From positions 14,664,854 through 14,728,853 of the forward strand of contig NC_136000.1 in the NCBI RefSeq assembly GCF_048128805.1: a DNA stretch of 64,000 bases, written 5' to 3'. The position numbers were made by a program, and so were the translations under genes. Shown one piece after another: positions 24,229 through 38,565 of the stretch. Positions within the stretch are counted from its first letter, which is position 1; each line of letters starts with the position of its first letter. Source of the stretch: Centroberyx gerrardi. Its lineage: Eukaryota > Chordata > Actinopteri > Beryciformes > Berycidae. The notes under the pieces are model-generated. The model saw only the letters and a list, made by a program, of their open reading frames with translations, searched no databases and had not been told where the DNA came from.

Positions 24229-27200
24229 TATGTGTGTTTGTGTAGGCCTATGTCATGTACAAGCATCCAAATATTTACACTGATGTTGATAATTGGGGGT
24301 GAAGACGCACAGAACACTGAGCTTTGACAACAACAAATAATGATTTTAATTTTCAAATTTTTTATGGAAGGACATTAGATTTTTATTTATTTTATTACCT
24401 CATTTGTGATTAATGATACTAATTTCCTCCCACAGGTTTTGTATCTGACTTTGAGGCAGCCATGTGTCACACCAGTCATTCAAACCTCAGGTAGGTCTTA
24501 CCTCTGCCATCACTGACTGACTGATAAGTCTTTGCCACTAGGTGGAGGCAGATGCTTACTATAGTTTTGAAGTCTTGGGGACGCCTTTATTAATAAAAAA
24601 TCAGGCGTTGCTTTAACTCTAAATCCTGTGAAAAGCAAGCAGGAGCAAAGTCTGAGATGTTATGAACAGAACATTGCTAATATTTTTATAATTACAGTTT
24701 TAACACAAAATGCTAGATGGGATCCCCATGTGTGCTACTGACAAAGGAAAAGAGATGGATATATTTGCATTTACTAATCACATGTTGTTTAATCTGCTTT
24801 GTGATTCAGATTCAGAGAGTATTATACTACTTTTTAATTGTGATACTCTCATATTATTGTTGCAATCACCGTTCAAGTGCGGCCTTAACATCAGTATCAG
24901 AGCAGAGAGAGTGTCCGTCTGATTTAGCTTTTAGAACATCAACATTGGCTCGGACTTCCTTACTGAAAGAAGTCAACTGCAACAAATGCAGCATAATTTC
25001 TCTTTTGGGGATAGTCAGTTTTAATTGTCATGTTTTATTATCAGGCCTCGTGGTGAAAAAGGAAGGACAGCTATAGATCTACTATAATGATGAAGCCTGC
25101 TTAATACCTCCTCTGTGTGCAGCGGATCATTCAGTGTAATTTCTAATTAACACATTGCTATTTACTCTGTTGGATCATTAGGCCTCATCACAAAAGGATA
25201 ATCCAGTCAAATTGAGAGTTTATGCTTCCCTTCCACCTTCCACCATGGTGCTGTTTGCTAATGAGTCATGTTGCAATTATCCAACAAATAAAGACAAATG
25301 TTGCCTGTTAAGCCAAGACAAATCTAGTGAGCCAGGCTATACCAATTATAGAAAAGAGTTGGAATAATTTATCCTCAATATTTTTTAGATTTACTTCATT
25401 AGATTTACTAAAAAATATCAATACAATGTTAATAGCATCGAAAGTTTGATTGCTTTTGCCTTTTGATGTACATGTAAAGTCTAAGCTCTTCTTTATCCTT
25501 GTTGCAGTTGTATTTTTTCACAGTGAAAAAGAAAGAAATTGTCTAGTGTAGCATTGCTCTGTCAGTTTAGTTTGATTGAACTTGTTTTCTTAGTTTCGTA
25601 CTAACTTTGCTTTTTCATCACTTCTAAAGTTAATCCTCCAAATGTTTGATGTTGTGCTTTTTTTGACACAGAGGATGATGAAGTGTATGCTCAAAATGAT
25701 GATGATTTGGAAGATTTTTTTTTAGCAAAAAATATGCTCCCAGAAAAACTACCATAAAGCCAGAAAGAACCAGCAGAAAACAGCCTGCTAATGAAAGTGC
25801 AATATTCCAATGTTTGTGTTTCATTCAGTCTCTGCTCATCACTGTAAACTTCTCTCATCAACACACGAATAAGTGCAGTGGAGCAGCTATTGTTGTGCAC
25901 ACAGGTCTGCTGTAACCTACCAGTTGGTTTAAATGATAAAAGATAAAGATGCATTGTCTGATGCAGGATGTATCCGATTCCTCCTTTTAAAAGTAATAGC
26001 AGAACTCCAGAGCTCAACACAGATGCTGTAACAGACCCCTCCTTTCATCATGAAAGGAGGGGTGAATGTTATGATCAGAGATGGAAGCTGTAACCTATTT
26101 GTGAAGCAGTATCATTAGGGAGGTTCTCCAACCAATTTCCATAAGTGGGGTAGCGGGAAGTATTTAGGCTACTCGAAGTATATCTCTAATGAGAAAAGAC
26201 AAAAAGGATTCATGTGCATGTTTTATGCAATCTCTTTCTGGGTGTAGATGAATAATTATTTATGATTGCAAAGCCTAAAAGGGAGGCAAGGAGATAGCAA
26301 CTGCAAAGAGACTGGTAAAAAATTTAAAGAGGAAGTTAAATGAATATTTAAGGGAAGATGAAATATTTAATGGAAACAAATGAGCAAAACATTTAAAACG
26401 GCATGATAAATAGTAGTGAGTGTCATTAAAGTGGCCCTCATAATTTGTGCTATTTGCTGCAGTAGCCATAAGGTCTTTGGATTTCATAGCACACTGACAA
26501 TGGTGTGAACTGATGCCTCGGCCAATTGTTTGCTACATGCCAGTCATTACATGGGCATCCTGGGTCTGTAACCCAGGGCCGACCTAATAGCTGAGAAATA
26601 TTAGCCTTTGGTTCAGTGTGGTTTGTATTGATGCCACAAGGCAGAAACCATTAATGTTTTACTGGTCTTCTTCAACTTGAGGTTAGGGCTTTAAAAAAAA
26701 CACATAATGATATAAATTCTGAATAGGGTTGCAGTGAATTTCTCAAAAAGGCATTCTGCATTAGGATTTAGTATGATGTCAGTGTTTTAGTGTGATAGTG
26801 TACATTCAGATAAAAGCCATACATTTGCCATCTTTTCTGAATTTCACCTCACAACAACAAATGAAAAAATCTGGAGTATGTATCCGCACACGTTCATTTG
26901 TTTTCCAAATGCGAAAATAATTAAATCAGCAAACAAATAATTATTCAAGTCAATGAGAACAATTATCTCAAAGGCGCCTCTGAGACTTGGATATGCATAC
27001 TGAATTGATTAATTATCCTGCTAAAGATAATTGAGTGGAGCTAGATCTTTGACTGCTTCCTCTCAGTATACTCTTGCCTCCATTTTGATCTCAAGAAGAA
27101 TATAATTGCTATCATCATTTATATGAGCATCATGACCAACATTGTTCATGATTGTCTCTCGGTGTCGCTTATCGCAAAAAAGTGCTGAGCTGTGATGACA

Positions 27201-30200
27201 TGCAGAAGTTTCTTATCGTTATCTGCTATATTTTAGTTTTGCAGTCATTGTGATCAACAGCTCCATTTTTCTTGAATCAGAAGGGAAAATCTAAAAGTGG
27301 GCATGGCAAAAAAATCAGATGCAAGCATTCTCTGACTCTTTTCTCATGAACCTTAGGTGTTGTACCATATATTATCCTAATCTTTATTATAATGCCTCAA
27401 GGATAATGGAGTGTTCTTCATACAGTCTGTCCAAGTTCAACTTTGTCAGCAGCGCTGTGTCATGCCCTTAGTAACCTGTGGACAGACTATTACTTACTTA
27501 TAAGCCAGACTGCGTCAGAGATCATTACCTCTGTGAATGATGGGAAAGCAGCCGGAGCCCAACAGCTTTATTTCCCAGCTCAACTCAGCGGACGCAGGCT
27601 ATCACATCCTGTTAACAGTTCCATGGCTCCACCGTAAAGATAGGCTCTCTCAATCAGCTCGCTCTGTCTTGATCGCCGCTGAAGGGCCATCAGTCATCAG
27701 TAGCTGGTGCAGGAATCCTCCATATTCACTTGTGATTGACGCCATTTAGATGATCCTGCCAGAATCACAGTGCTGTTACCTCCTCTACGGACCATTGTGC
27801 TGTTTTGCGATTAAGGGATTTCATGAAATATTTATATCTAATATCATCATATTCAAGTTCATGTAATCAGTCTTTCACTCTGAGCAAATATTGGTCCGTT
27901 TCATGTGGAATCTTTCAAATGCCGAGATGAATTAAGTCAGAGGTTCGGTGCGGAGCTGACATTTTAATCACAGTGAACATAGGAAGACCATTGTCACTGT
28001 CAAACTAGATGAAGGTCAATTCATTTGGCGAGGATTTGCTTGTCATAACGTTTTAATCGTTACATCCTAATGATGCGTTTACGTGTGAGATCAGATTGAT
28101 ATTTTATGTATAAGCACACGTTCTATTCAAGGCCCTTTATTCTATTAACCTGTCCTTTCTTTATTGGATCCTTTCTACGATAAATCCCATATGGCTTAGC
28201 CTTTGATAAATATGCTTTTAGGTCTACCTAATTAATGCATTCCGCTGTGATTTTCTTCGCTTGTCACCCACTCTTTAACCTCATAGCGAAGGAACAGACT
28301 TTTCCTACTCAAATTAAAGGTCCTCGGAGACCCTGTACATGTGTGAGCTAATGATGTAGTGGGCTCTACAACTTGATATCTTGAGGGCCTTGTTGAAATG
28401 TTTTCAGAGAAATAAATTATATGACCTGACTATTATGGAGTGTGGATATTTTTCAAGCAAACATGTTTTAGTTTGCATGTCTGTCCTTAGCTGATACTTA
28501 CGGCCCTTTCAGTTTGATAACCCCAGGTTTTTATTGGAGGAAGCGTTGTGTAGCAAACAGAATAATCAATCAGACATCAACTGTGGTTAGGTTGTGATGG
28601 CGGTTGGAATTTGAAATATAGCTGTTTTACAGTCAATGTCGCAAGTTAATGTTGTTTGATGATTTTTGCCATAGGGCTTTAATTTGCATCATGTATCGAT
28701 GATAGCATGGGCAGCATCTAAACATTTCTTTGAATTCTATAAAAACTCATTTAGATTTATATGGCACAGACCAACAGTCATGTCTAACGCTATGGTAAAA
28801 AAAACACATGAGCTGTCTTCAAAGTGTCCAATAGATGGCCTGACTCAGTGGTGTTGAGACAGCGTTTCTGAAGGGACACTGGAGGATTGGCTTCCACTAA
28901 CTAAACCTACCACCAACTACCATTCCCAATACCATCCCCAAAATTAATTACAGCAATTCAGCATTTTTAAATGTACCACTCAATTTTTCCTTTCACTGCC
29001 AGCATAATTAAACATTTCCAGCCATGTGACCTATAGGGAACATTCATAGATATAATAAATGGGATAAGGTGGTGATCAGCATAGACTCATGGCCATTTTA
29101 GGAACTAATTCTACTTGATAAGAGAAAGGCCAGCTGTAGTGTGAAGTGCAGCATACTGTATAACATCTATTATGTCAGTAAAAGACAATACATAAAAGAA
29201 AGATTAAGAAGAAAATTAATTGATTACATTCATTCACTCGTGACTAAGCATTGTTTACATCATATCAGTAATATGAATTATTTAGCAGCAGTAATAAAAT
29301 CACTCTGTACTTGAGGACTACCGACTCAGGATATGTAGCCATGGTTATATTAAAGGTGTGTTAAACTATTCTTTGCATACTATTTTACTGCATCTTTTTC
29401 ATTTGCCTGTCACTCTATCAGAGTCAAACTTTTATGATTCTCTCTTATGATCTGATACAATATAAGCACCATATCTGTTTGACTGAGATCATACACAAAA
29501 TACACATAAAAAGTGCCACTTGGAGTGATGCCGCTGGGAAACTAGTTTTGGTTCCTTCAACAGTCATCAAACAGTCAAAGTTCTAAAACAAGTTTTCCTG
29601 TGGATAGAAACACATTTTTCACATGAAACCAAAATAAATTGTATCATAAGAGCCATTTATCTTTCCTCATGGCGGTTCCTGAAGCCTTACTGAGAGCTAT
29701 AGAAACTGAATCCATTGCTTTAAATAAGTTGTTGTCTGACTGTGGTCTTTGTCTTTCAGTGTGTTATTACACGTCTTTGTCTCACTCTCTGTGTGTTTTT
29801 GTGTGTCTTTGTCTCTCTCTCTGTGTGTCTCCCTCTTCTTCTTTTTATTGCCGATGCAAGAGGACTGCAGAGAGTCTAGCACTTTGGTGCAAAGGCTTAT
29901 GGGGATCCAAATAAACTTAAACCCTTGTGATGTGTTCAGGCGGTGAAAGACAGGCGGACGGATGTAACTCATTTCTAATAGGAGGCAAGCGGGTTGGGAG
30001 AAACTGGCATGTTATCAGGCATAGTGAAGGCAACGTAATACCTTATTGATTCCTACATGAAATATATAATAAATAAGCGCTATTTGCATTGAAATATGTT
30101 AGTGCATATGTGGGTCTAAGGTAGGCCGTATTGCACTTTAAGCCAGCCAGCTGTCACCTGTTACTGTCAAATGCTGCAATCTGGCAAAAGCAGGAACACT

Positions 30201-30652
30201 GGACCGAAACAGGCATTACAAGGTTTGTTGTCTGTTTCTATGGTAACCACACAGGGTGGCTGGTACTAAAACATAGACGGTCTTTGGCACTACACATGCG
30301 GGGCAAAGGAGCGTCAGGGAGAGGCAGCACAGGCTCATGGGTGGCCAGCTCTTACTGTCAGAAAGCGGGAAGCGGTGGAATTCACCAACAACAACAAAAA
30401 AGCCTCATGAATGAGCGTGTTATTGTTTCAGATCATCCAGGGAAAGCTGGACTCAGCAACGATGGCTGAGCCTGCCGTAAAAAGATTTTCTTCACCATCT
30501 TCACTCCCACCAACCACTAAGAAGATGAAATTTAGGCCTGATAAGTGCAAAGTTTACTGACGTCACAAGATCTCTGGGTATTGCAGTCATCAAAATTCAA
30601 ATAGTTACATCTTGCTGCTATTTGGGGCTGCCAACATGCGGAAGTGCCTAGT

Positions 30653-30653
30653 G

Positions 30654-30711
<58 letters not shown>

Positions 30712-30725
30712 CATCCATCCATCTA
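30653..30725. repeat. (TATC)n microsatellite
   Basis: Perfect TATC units run to about 30710 and then drift into CATC. Confidence 0.97.
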
Positions 30726-30888
30726 TTGATTTATCTATCTCTATCTATCGATCTGTTTTATTTTTGTATTCATTTGTTTTATTTTATGTATGTTTGTATG
30801 TGTATGTATGTTACTCATGTCTCATTTGTCTTTTATTTATTCACGTGTGGTCCATGAAGATGTAGGCTATTTCTAATTTGCATAAACA

Positions 30889-31791
30889 TTAACCCTCTAG
30901 ACCCCATAGCGCCCGAGAGCGCCCGTTCTATATTTCACTATAGCGCCCAAGAGCGCCCGTCATTTTTAAATCGTTTAAAATGTACCAAAAACTGAAAATC
31001 AAGTTATCAGCTTTGTTTTATATATACCGGTACTTCAAGTTGTCATCGATGAACCGGAACCGGAAAATTTAGCTGGTGACACAGACGTTTGATTTTCCCC
31101 GGGTTTAGTCGTCCTCCACCGGTAAAAATGGCTTCGCCGGCTAAGCGTCACGCTTTTAAAACATTCTGGAAGCTGTCAGATTGTGCTGTGAGACAGAACC
31201 TGACCCGCCGTATGTAGTGGAAAGTTACGAAGACATTGTGAGTTGAAGTCTTTTGATCGAAATCGCTTGTTCTTGCTCGATAAAACAAGACACAAGATGA
31301 CCTTCACTAAACAGCGGGACCTACCTGCTCTCACTGCCGGAGACAGACGCTGTTTTCCGGCAGGCAGTGCGCCGAAGAGTCGGTAGGAGGACTGGCCGGG
31401 TTGCCGCGACTTTTATCCATATAAATTTGGCAACTTTTTCCATATTTGTTTGGCGACTATTACTGTCTGACCTTATTACTGTGTGGGTTGAGGCGCTGGA
31501 GGTTTTGTATTGATTTTGAAAGCTTATCGTTAGCCAAGATAGGAAGGATCTGTTTTGTTGTCATACTTTGAATGACACTAAAGGAGGCGCCCTGAATCGC
31601 CTTGCCATGTATTTGGTACCAAATTAAAGGGAAAGTTGTGTTTTTTTAAATGGAAAAACTTGTGATTGTCAATTTCTTTTTATTTTTGAGATATAGCTGT
31701 TTGTTTGGAATGAGCAAGAAAATGATGATTTAAGTGGGAATTCCCAGTGAACTGCAGCAACATTCTAGAATTCTACTGGGGTCTAGATTAA
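30889..31791. mobile_element. Non-autonomous piggyBac-like element (about 0.9 kb)
   Basis: The left side reads TTAA (30889-30892) then CCCTCTAGACCCCA. The right side reads TGGGGTCTAGA (31777-31787) then TTAA (31788-31791). TTAA target duplication and CCC-starting ends are piggyBac hallmarks, and 11 bases of the termini are inverse copies; three outermost bases are missing on the right. A 21-bp subterminal motif is repeated at 30906-30926 and 30940-30960. A 29-codon frame at 31128-31217 starting MASPAKRHAF could be a remnant of a transposase start, but this is a guess. No full transposase is present. Confidence 0.72.
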
Positions 31792-34379
31792 TTAAGAAGA
31801 AAAGAAAAAAAAACAGGTCAAACATAAAACCCTTAATTGAAATGTGGATTTGCACTGAGGACACTTGTTTTAAAGGCCTGCACACTACCCATAACTCTAT
31901 AAAGAGTCCTCGCAGTATATCAGGTAAAAACAGCATTTTGACACATCACTGAACCCCAAAACAACTTCACTTTTGTAGAGCCATTGTCAGAACGTCAAGA
32001 ATCCTTCAAATCAAAGATTCTTCAACCCCAGAGCCTACAAAAACCCCTTTGAAGCACCCTTTTAATTTAGAGTGTAGGAAAAGCCTATTGGTAACTGTCA
32101 GTGCATTGATCTTACAAGTACAGTGAGTGAGAGCACAGCGACTGATGGAAGAAGCAAAACTTATAATTACTCTTGCTGTCACTTTTTTATGATAAATGTT
32201 TTAGTAATCATCCACACAAAACAGTAAATATCTCGCACAGAAGCTGCTATTTCCCCACTCTTCCCTGGTTTCCGGCCCTATAAAGAATTTATTCACCACT
32301 CCAGCCAAACAATGTGACTACAAAAATTCTTTTCCTTGTCTTTTAAAAAGATGAAATATTTTCTCTTCTATGTAATACTCCTCTCTGTATTTCGAGAGAT
32401 ACTGACCTAAAAAGGTTGATCAAAGACTGTTGGAACTCTACAGCCTGCAGCAAGCAATAAATTGGTCCATTCGATGTTTTGCACTGACAAATTATTCTCC
32501 AGAGTCTTAACATTCTTGGTAGCAACTCAATTAGCAAGAGACAGATGTAGCAAGATTTCACATTTATGTTTCATAGACGTTTCAATATTTTATTATTTTA
32601 GTGCATGTTGGCATGGACCTTTTTATGTCATGGAAATAATAACTATTTGCTAATTCTCACATAAAGTGATAGTTGTTTTGGTACGTACTGCAGATTTGTG
32701 AGAAACTACACTCTGTATAAATCCCTATAGGCTTTTACACAATGTTGGAATGGCCTTAAGCATCCTTGCGCTTTTATGTGGCGGTTAAAAGCCAATATTT
32801 CTTATTTTGGCTGAGGGGAGACTGATCCTGCTCACTGTCAATGTAAAGAGAAAGCCAGGATGTCGACAAAACAAAGTGGAAAAATCATACCTAAGAGAAA
32901 AATCACATATTAACGTTACCCTTTAACAGTTGGGAAGTTTACATATTTAAACTTTGCGAGACAACTAAATCCATCTCAGTCTAACATGTCACATGAGTGG
33001 TTATCTGATTAATCACTGATAGACGGCAAGAGAAGTAAATAAAAAAGACTTACTTAGTATTCAGCCACTGGATTAGACAGATTGTTTAAAATGACTTTTT
33101 TGGTTTAGTCTAAATCTGTTTTATTTATCTCATCATATTAGTCTGGTAATTAGAATAGACTGCGAAAAAAGTACCCATTCATTGTCTGTCAATGTACTGA
33201 AAACATTGAAAGAATACTGATTTGCCATCACTGGTCTTCTTCGCACAAGGGATTATAGACTATCATTAATATACATGGGTCCCTCTTGTCTATGTTTGGG
33301 CGTATGATATTAACCCTTAGAAACGTTGGTGACCTTTTGCATAAAACCATATGGTTAACAGTGAGCGATCTCCCTGCTTTTCAAGCATCATTTACCACAG
33401 AAAGACATGAAAACAGAGGACTTTACAGCACAACTCCACTAAGTGTGCAGGTAATAGAAAGAAATATAGAAAATATAAAAAAATAGAAAGGAATTCCTCC
33501 TTCCTTCCTGGATTTTAAGCCATATTATGTGTTAGTTATTATTTTTAATTTTTTTGGAAAACTATGAGTTGTCAAAATTATTTAAATTTCATTTTAATTT
33601 AAAATTTGGATTGAAGTTTGATTGACTGGACATAGTTGGACTTCACCATAGGTTAAAAACCAGTTAGACATACAGTAGATGGTACCATACATAGTGGGCA
33701 TTAATCTTTCACTGTATTGTTTTGTATACCTGTGGTTTATATAGCATTGACAACATAAATATATAATTATATCCATGTTATGAAACCCAAATTAGGCTTT
33801 CATTAGGGAGTTCTCCTTTATGTCACAGGAACTGAACCTGATAAGGTATGCAGTATTTCTAAAGCATCTCTTTAGATACAAATAGCATCAGCTTTTTTGT
33901 ATACATGCTGAGTCTTTGCATGTGGAGGCAGTGGCAAAACACATGGTGCTCTTTGTATTATGCAAATATGACTTGAAACCACAGCACAATAGCAGCTTTA
34001 CAGTCTCACTGTACATTTGCTCAGAACATCTGAGGATACCAGAGTGCATAATTAACTGCCAATGAAATGTTCCCTCGAGTCAGTCTCTCTGCTTTATTAA
34101 CAAAGTAATGCAGTTATTTTTAATTGGCCATTTCATTGTTAACCAAATTAGATAAAATGACATGAGGCACATTGTTCAAGAGTAGGACACTCTATTGTCT
34201 TCTTTACTTTTGTATTTCTAATGACATAACTGTGGTCATGATGAATGAGAGTATATTATCTTTATCAAACATAGTAGATATGATCTAAAGTATGCTCCAG
34301 GGGCGGAGCTAAGGCTATAAGAAAGTAATGCTTTGGGACCCCCTCTGACAAATAATATATATGCTGTACATACCCACAC

Positions 34380-34580
34380 GTTTACTATGAGGTGTATATT
34401 ATGTCAATATAGGAGGTGTATATTACTTCAGTCTAGGTGTGTGTATTATGACGTATATTTTATGTCAATATAGGTGTGCATTATAAGGTGTCTTTTGTGT
34501 TAATATAGGTGTGTATTGTGTCTTTTATGTCAATATAGGTGTGTATTATGATGTGTACATTATGTCAATATGTCAGTATC
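34380..34580. repeat. Degenerate minisatellite (about 40-45 bp units)
   Basis: Units built on TATTATGTCAATATAGGTGT are repeated about five times with indels. Confidence 0.85.
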
Positions 34581-37500
34581 AGACTGGAAGAAAAATTACT
34601 AGGATGTGGAATAGGAATTGAGATGCCTGCAGATGTTAAATGCAGTACTGAAGCTATGGGAGCTGTCATATGTGTATATACAGTAAATATATATATATTT
34701 ATAAATACATAATTTTAATTGTGTTATATATCTATATATGTATGTGTATATACATATTATGTATGTATTTAAGTGGGTTATATGGGCCTGGATTTGTCTA
34801 CGGCAGTTTGATTTCACATAGATGCAAGTGAAGTAATATTTTAGATTATTTTAAAGTAGGACTATATTGATCATATTTTGCTCGTCCATTTTATACAATT
34901 TAATGTTTGGCCACAGCCAAATAAAAAAATTGACTGGCTGTAGATTGAAATCATGATTTAGGGCCATAACGGTTGGAGTTGCAGAAGCACTAGTGGGTTC
35001 TGTAATAGTTGCGGTACTCATCACAGCCCTAGATGGAGTTGAAACTCTTGAATTATTTAGATCAAAGTAAAAGTTAGAAAAGAGAAGTGAAGGCGAAAGG
35101 CACCCTTTGTGGCATTATGTGAGACTTTCTTGAGATTTTCTTGCAGCATAGCTTTAAGAAGACAACCAGAGGGTTGAAGAGGGGCTGTGAGGACATCAAA
35201 CAGATCTGCCTTGTCTTGAAGGAATACTGGAGACTTTTTGGTAAGTGGCCCTGTCTTTTTGCTGGCATAGATTTCAGAGTTGGTGCTGCACTTAGCAGCA
35301 GGGAGGCACCAGTGGAGAGCTACCTGGATAGCCTTCCTAACCGCAGACCTCTCCCAGAATGGATCATTAGCATTGTGCCAAAGATGGATGGCAACTTTCT
35401 GCACGAGTTGCTGGCCGCCAGTGTAAGAGCAGGGGGCAGTCTTTCCTCTGGTCCCTTGGCCTGCCTGCTGACCTGCTCCTGGGTCTTAGTTAACATTCAG
35501 AGGGCCCTGACCTGAAAAGCAGGCTTGGCAGCAGAACCAAGGTCCCATCCTCCCCAAAGAAATTAGAGGTGGTAATCTTTCAGGAACAACTTGCTAACCT
35601 TCCCAGACCATGTAAATGTAATAGATGCAGTTGATTGCCCTGCTTCTGTATTGCAGCCCCTCTGTGTCTCCCTGTCACCGGCCATGGCGGCTTGTGTCCA
35701 ATTTGTGTGTATTTGACAGCTCAGAAGTGACAAATGATGGCCAGGGCTAAAAGAAGGTTACATTTAACCACAGCACAGGTCAATGGGGTAGGAGGCTGAC
35801 TGCTAAATCATTGTCAGGGAAACTAATGATGCAACATTATAAGACAACAGGGCACAGTGAAAGATAAAGTGCAGCGTGTCATACTGATACTATAATCAAC
35901 CAATGTCTGTTTCGACCCCACATTCATCTTGATTTTGCATAGACATTCACATATTCTACTTCTTGCTGAATGGAAACGCTTTGGAATTCCATACAAATAG
36001 CTATTTATATAGTTGGATCCTTTTGTGTAGGATTGGAATATCATGGCATTATTGTTCCCGGCTACAAAACATAGTGACATTGAAAAATAACGGCCATTTG
36101 GACACCCTGCTGTCAGAAATACTATCAGGAATGTTCAGTTCCACTTTAAAATACAAAATACACTTCGTCAACGATTGCAAACAAATATTTAGAATTGCTG
36201 TGTCTAAGATCTGTTACACCTGCTGTAGCAATTTCAAAAACACACAGCAAGTCTGCATAACAAACAGAGAAAGAGCCTGGGAAGCAAAGGAGTAGTTGTG
36301 GCATCTTGACAAGTCTTTAAGTAATTCCTACAAGAACAAACACCCCTAGGCTCACTTGCTTCATTGCTTAAATCAAAACAGAGAATATATGCAGCCTATA
36401 GGCTACTAAAGACATCTTATAAGTAGTGTCCACAGCTTTGATATCAGCCTATGTCAAAGCAGTTTTAATTTATATAGTCTTGTCTTCACTGAGGAAAATA
36501 TAGTCTAATTTATTGATGTAAACGGCATAAACTCTATGAATTTGGTCACCATTATACAGGAGTACCATCACTGTGTAATTATTAAAATTTTAATATTACT
36601 CCGATTGTGATTTTGATATTTCTTTTACCATTTTTTTTTTACTATATACAAAATGTGTTGTTCCAGAATAACTAGCAAATATTTTCTAGAAAAAAAACAC
36701 AGTGTAGTAGCTAATAATAACCATTAGTACAACAACCCAACTCCATGTAGCTGGAGGTTATGTGGACATGGAGTGTCCAGGAAGCTCAAGGACAGCTCAC
36801 ACTCCCAGATTAAACAACATTCACTCTCTGTCAAATGCCCAGCTCCCAAAACTGCCAAGCCAGAGGAAAATGAGCCCCCACACGACCCTGGCTGTGGATG
36901 ACAGGATAAAACACAAGACAGTTGTGCCTGAAGGAGACCCAGGATAACGAAATAATCTTTAATCTCTGTCCCTTCAAGGCACTTTCAACACCTGTTATTC
37001 TTGATGGCACTGTGAGAGAGGGCAGCACACAGATTCATTTTAAGCCTGGTAATTATTACACTAATTATTCACTTTGGTGTGGGGTGATTACCAGTCCTCG
37101 TTCAGGTGAATACTCGTCCGCTTGCACACCAGCTGAGGCCAAGGCAGCTCGATGGAACAGTTGTTCCACTCCTTTTTCCCTTGCAGATATTTGACCTCTT
37201 GTCATGTTTGCAATCTGTACTTGGGGGGGAAGGGAGAAAAACAGCCAGAAACTTTTAATTGCTCAACAGAAACAGTAGTGAAAGACACAGGTTTGGCCAT
37301 CTGTTCAGTCTACCCCGTCTCTTTAACAGAGAAACTTCCTATTTAAACAGGTTGCATGGTTCCCACTGTTCTGTGTGATGGATCTACTGGGACACATATC
37401 TCATAGCAGGATTGTTGCTATGCAGTACTGTGTAATGATGAAACATTATTTCTGTTAAATCACTGGGTATGTAAATGATCCATAGTATTTTTTTCTCTTT

Positions 37501-38397
37501 CTCTTCAATAATTAATGAATCAAGATGTATTATTTTCTGTTTAAGGAGATGTATTTATAATTAGAGCCTGGGGGGCTGAAAGCCTTTAAGACAAATATTC
37601 CTGCTCTTTGACTAGATTTAATTCAATTAGTAAAAATACAACATCAAATACTATGCCTGCATTAATTGATCTTTCATGTTAAAAACGAGTATCATGAATA
37701 TTGCATCTCTGTTCATATGACAGCAATTATCCTCTAACGCCGTGGAGTAAAATAGACAAAAACAAAATAATCTATGAAAGTGAATTCGCTCTATTGTAGA
37801 GGTGTAATGGTAAGATGTAGATGAAAAAAATACTAACTCTAGGCCTTAATGTCCATGTAATCACTAGACTATTTTGATATAAAAATGCTGCTTCACAAAG
37901 GACATTATATAAATTATGTAGCAAAAATATTAAATGATAAATATTACAAGCTGGATCAGAGGTCATGTGACAGTGAAAGCAGAGCATTTAGCCTTCTCTT
38001 TAAAAAGTTCTTAAGAAAATTGTTTTATGTCTGGATCATTACTGGATCATTTTCTCGCAGCATTATGACCTCTGACTTTTTTGGCATTTTGTGCTTTAGC
38101 ATCCCGCTTAACGCAGGGATCTAGCCGACGAAATTCAAATGGCGCTGACAAGTAACAACAGAGTTCACGCAGTGATTTAGATTTAAAATGTAGTTAGGGA
38201 TTTCAACAGAAACGTCCACAGGTTTGCTTTCAAACTGAGGTCACAGAAAGCCAGGAGAGGGGAAGGAAGATGGGCAGCAACAGGATTTTACTGGTGTTCC
38301 CACAGGCTCTGGCCTTTAGAAACCTTGATTACAGCTGCTGTAATAGAGACTGTTTCACCTGAATAGGATTTTCTCATTAAAACATTGTAATCGTGGC

Positions 38398-38430
<33 letters not shown>

Positions 38431-38465
38431 GAGAGAGAGAGGGCGAGAGAGAGAGAGAGAGAGAA
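38398..38465. repeat. (GA)n microsatellite
   Basis: A GA run interrupted by GGG and GGGC. Confidence 0.96.
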
Positions 38466-38504
38466 GCACAATTTGAGTGTAAAGGAAGATCAATCCAGAT
38501 AATA

Positions 38505-38565
38505 ATAAAATAATAAACTTTATTTCTATAGCACTTTTCTTATGCAAAGTGCTTCACAATTGAAT
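38505..38565. repeat. Dispersed repeat tail
   Basis: AATAAACTTTATTTCTATAG followed by CACTTTTCTTATGCAAAGTG is a recurrent end of teleost interspersed elements. Family not assigned. Confidence 0.5.

Larger units (their letters stand above)
22781..30888. other. Intergenic desert, bnip2 to piggyBac-like element
   Basis: No host gene is recognised on either strand. The sequence is AT-rich, with a GT microsatellite at 24181-24228 and a CT/GT-rich stretch at about 29740-29850 that creates low-complexity frames. Stretches rich in TAAT and ATTA words (about 26880-27130 and 27440-28330) look like candidate conserved enhancers. Confidence 0.55.

Noticed and set aside
30612..30865. Ile-Tyr-Leu-Ser repeat proteins
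   Set aside because: Pure translation of the TATC microsatellite.
35057..35404. 115-codon minus-strand frame and overlapping 124-codon plus-strand frame
   Set aside because: Neither matches a family I know, and no splice partners, promoter or polyadenylation context are visible. They may be unidentified repeat DNA.
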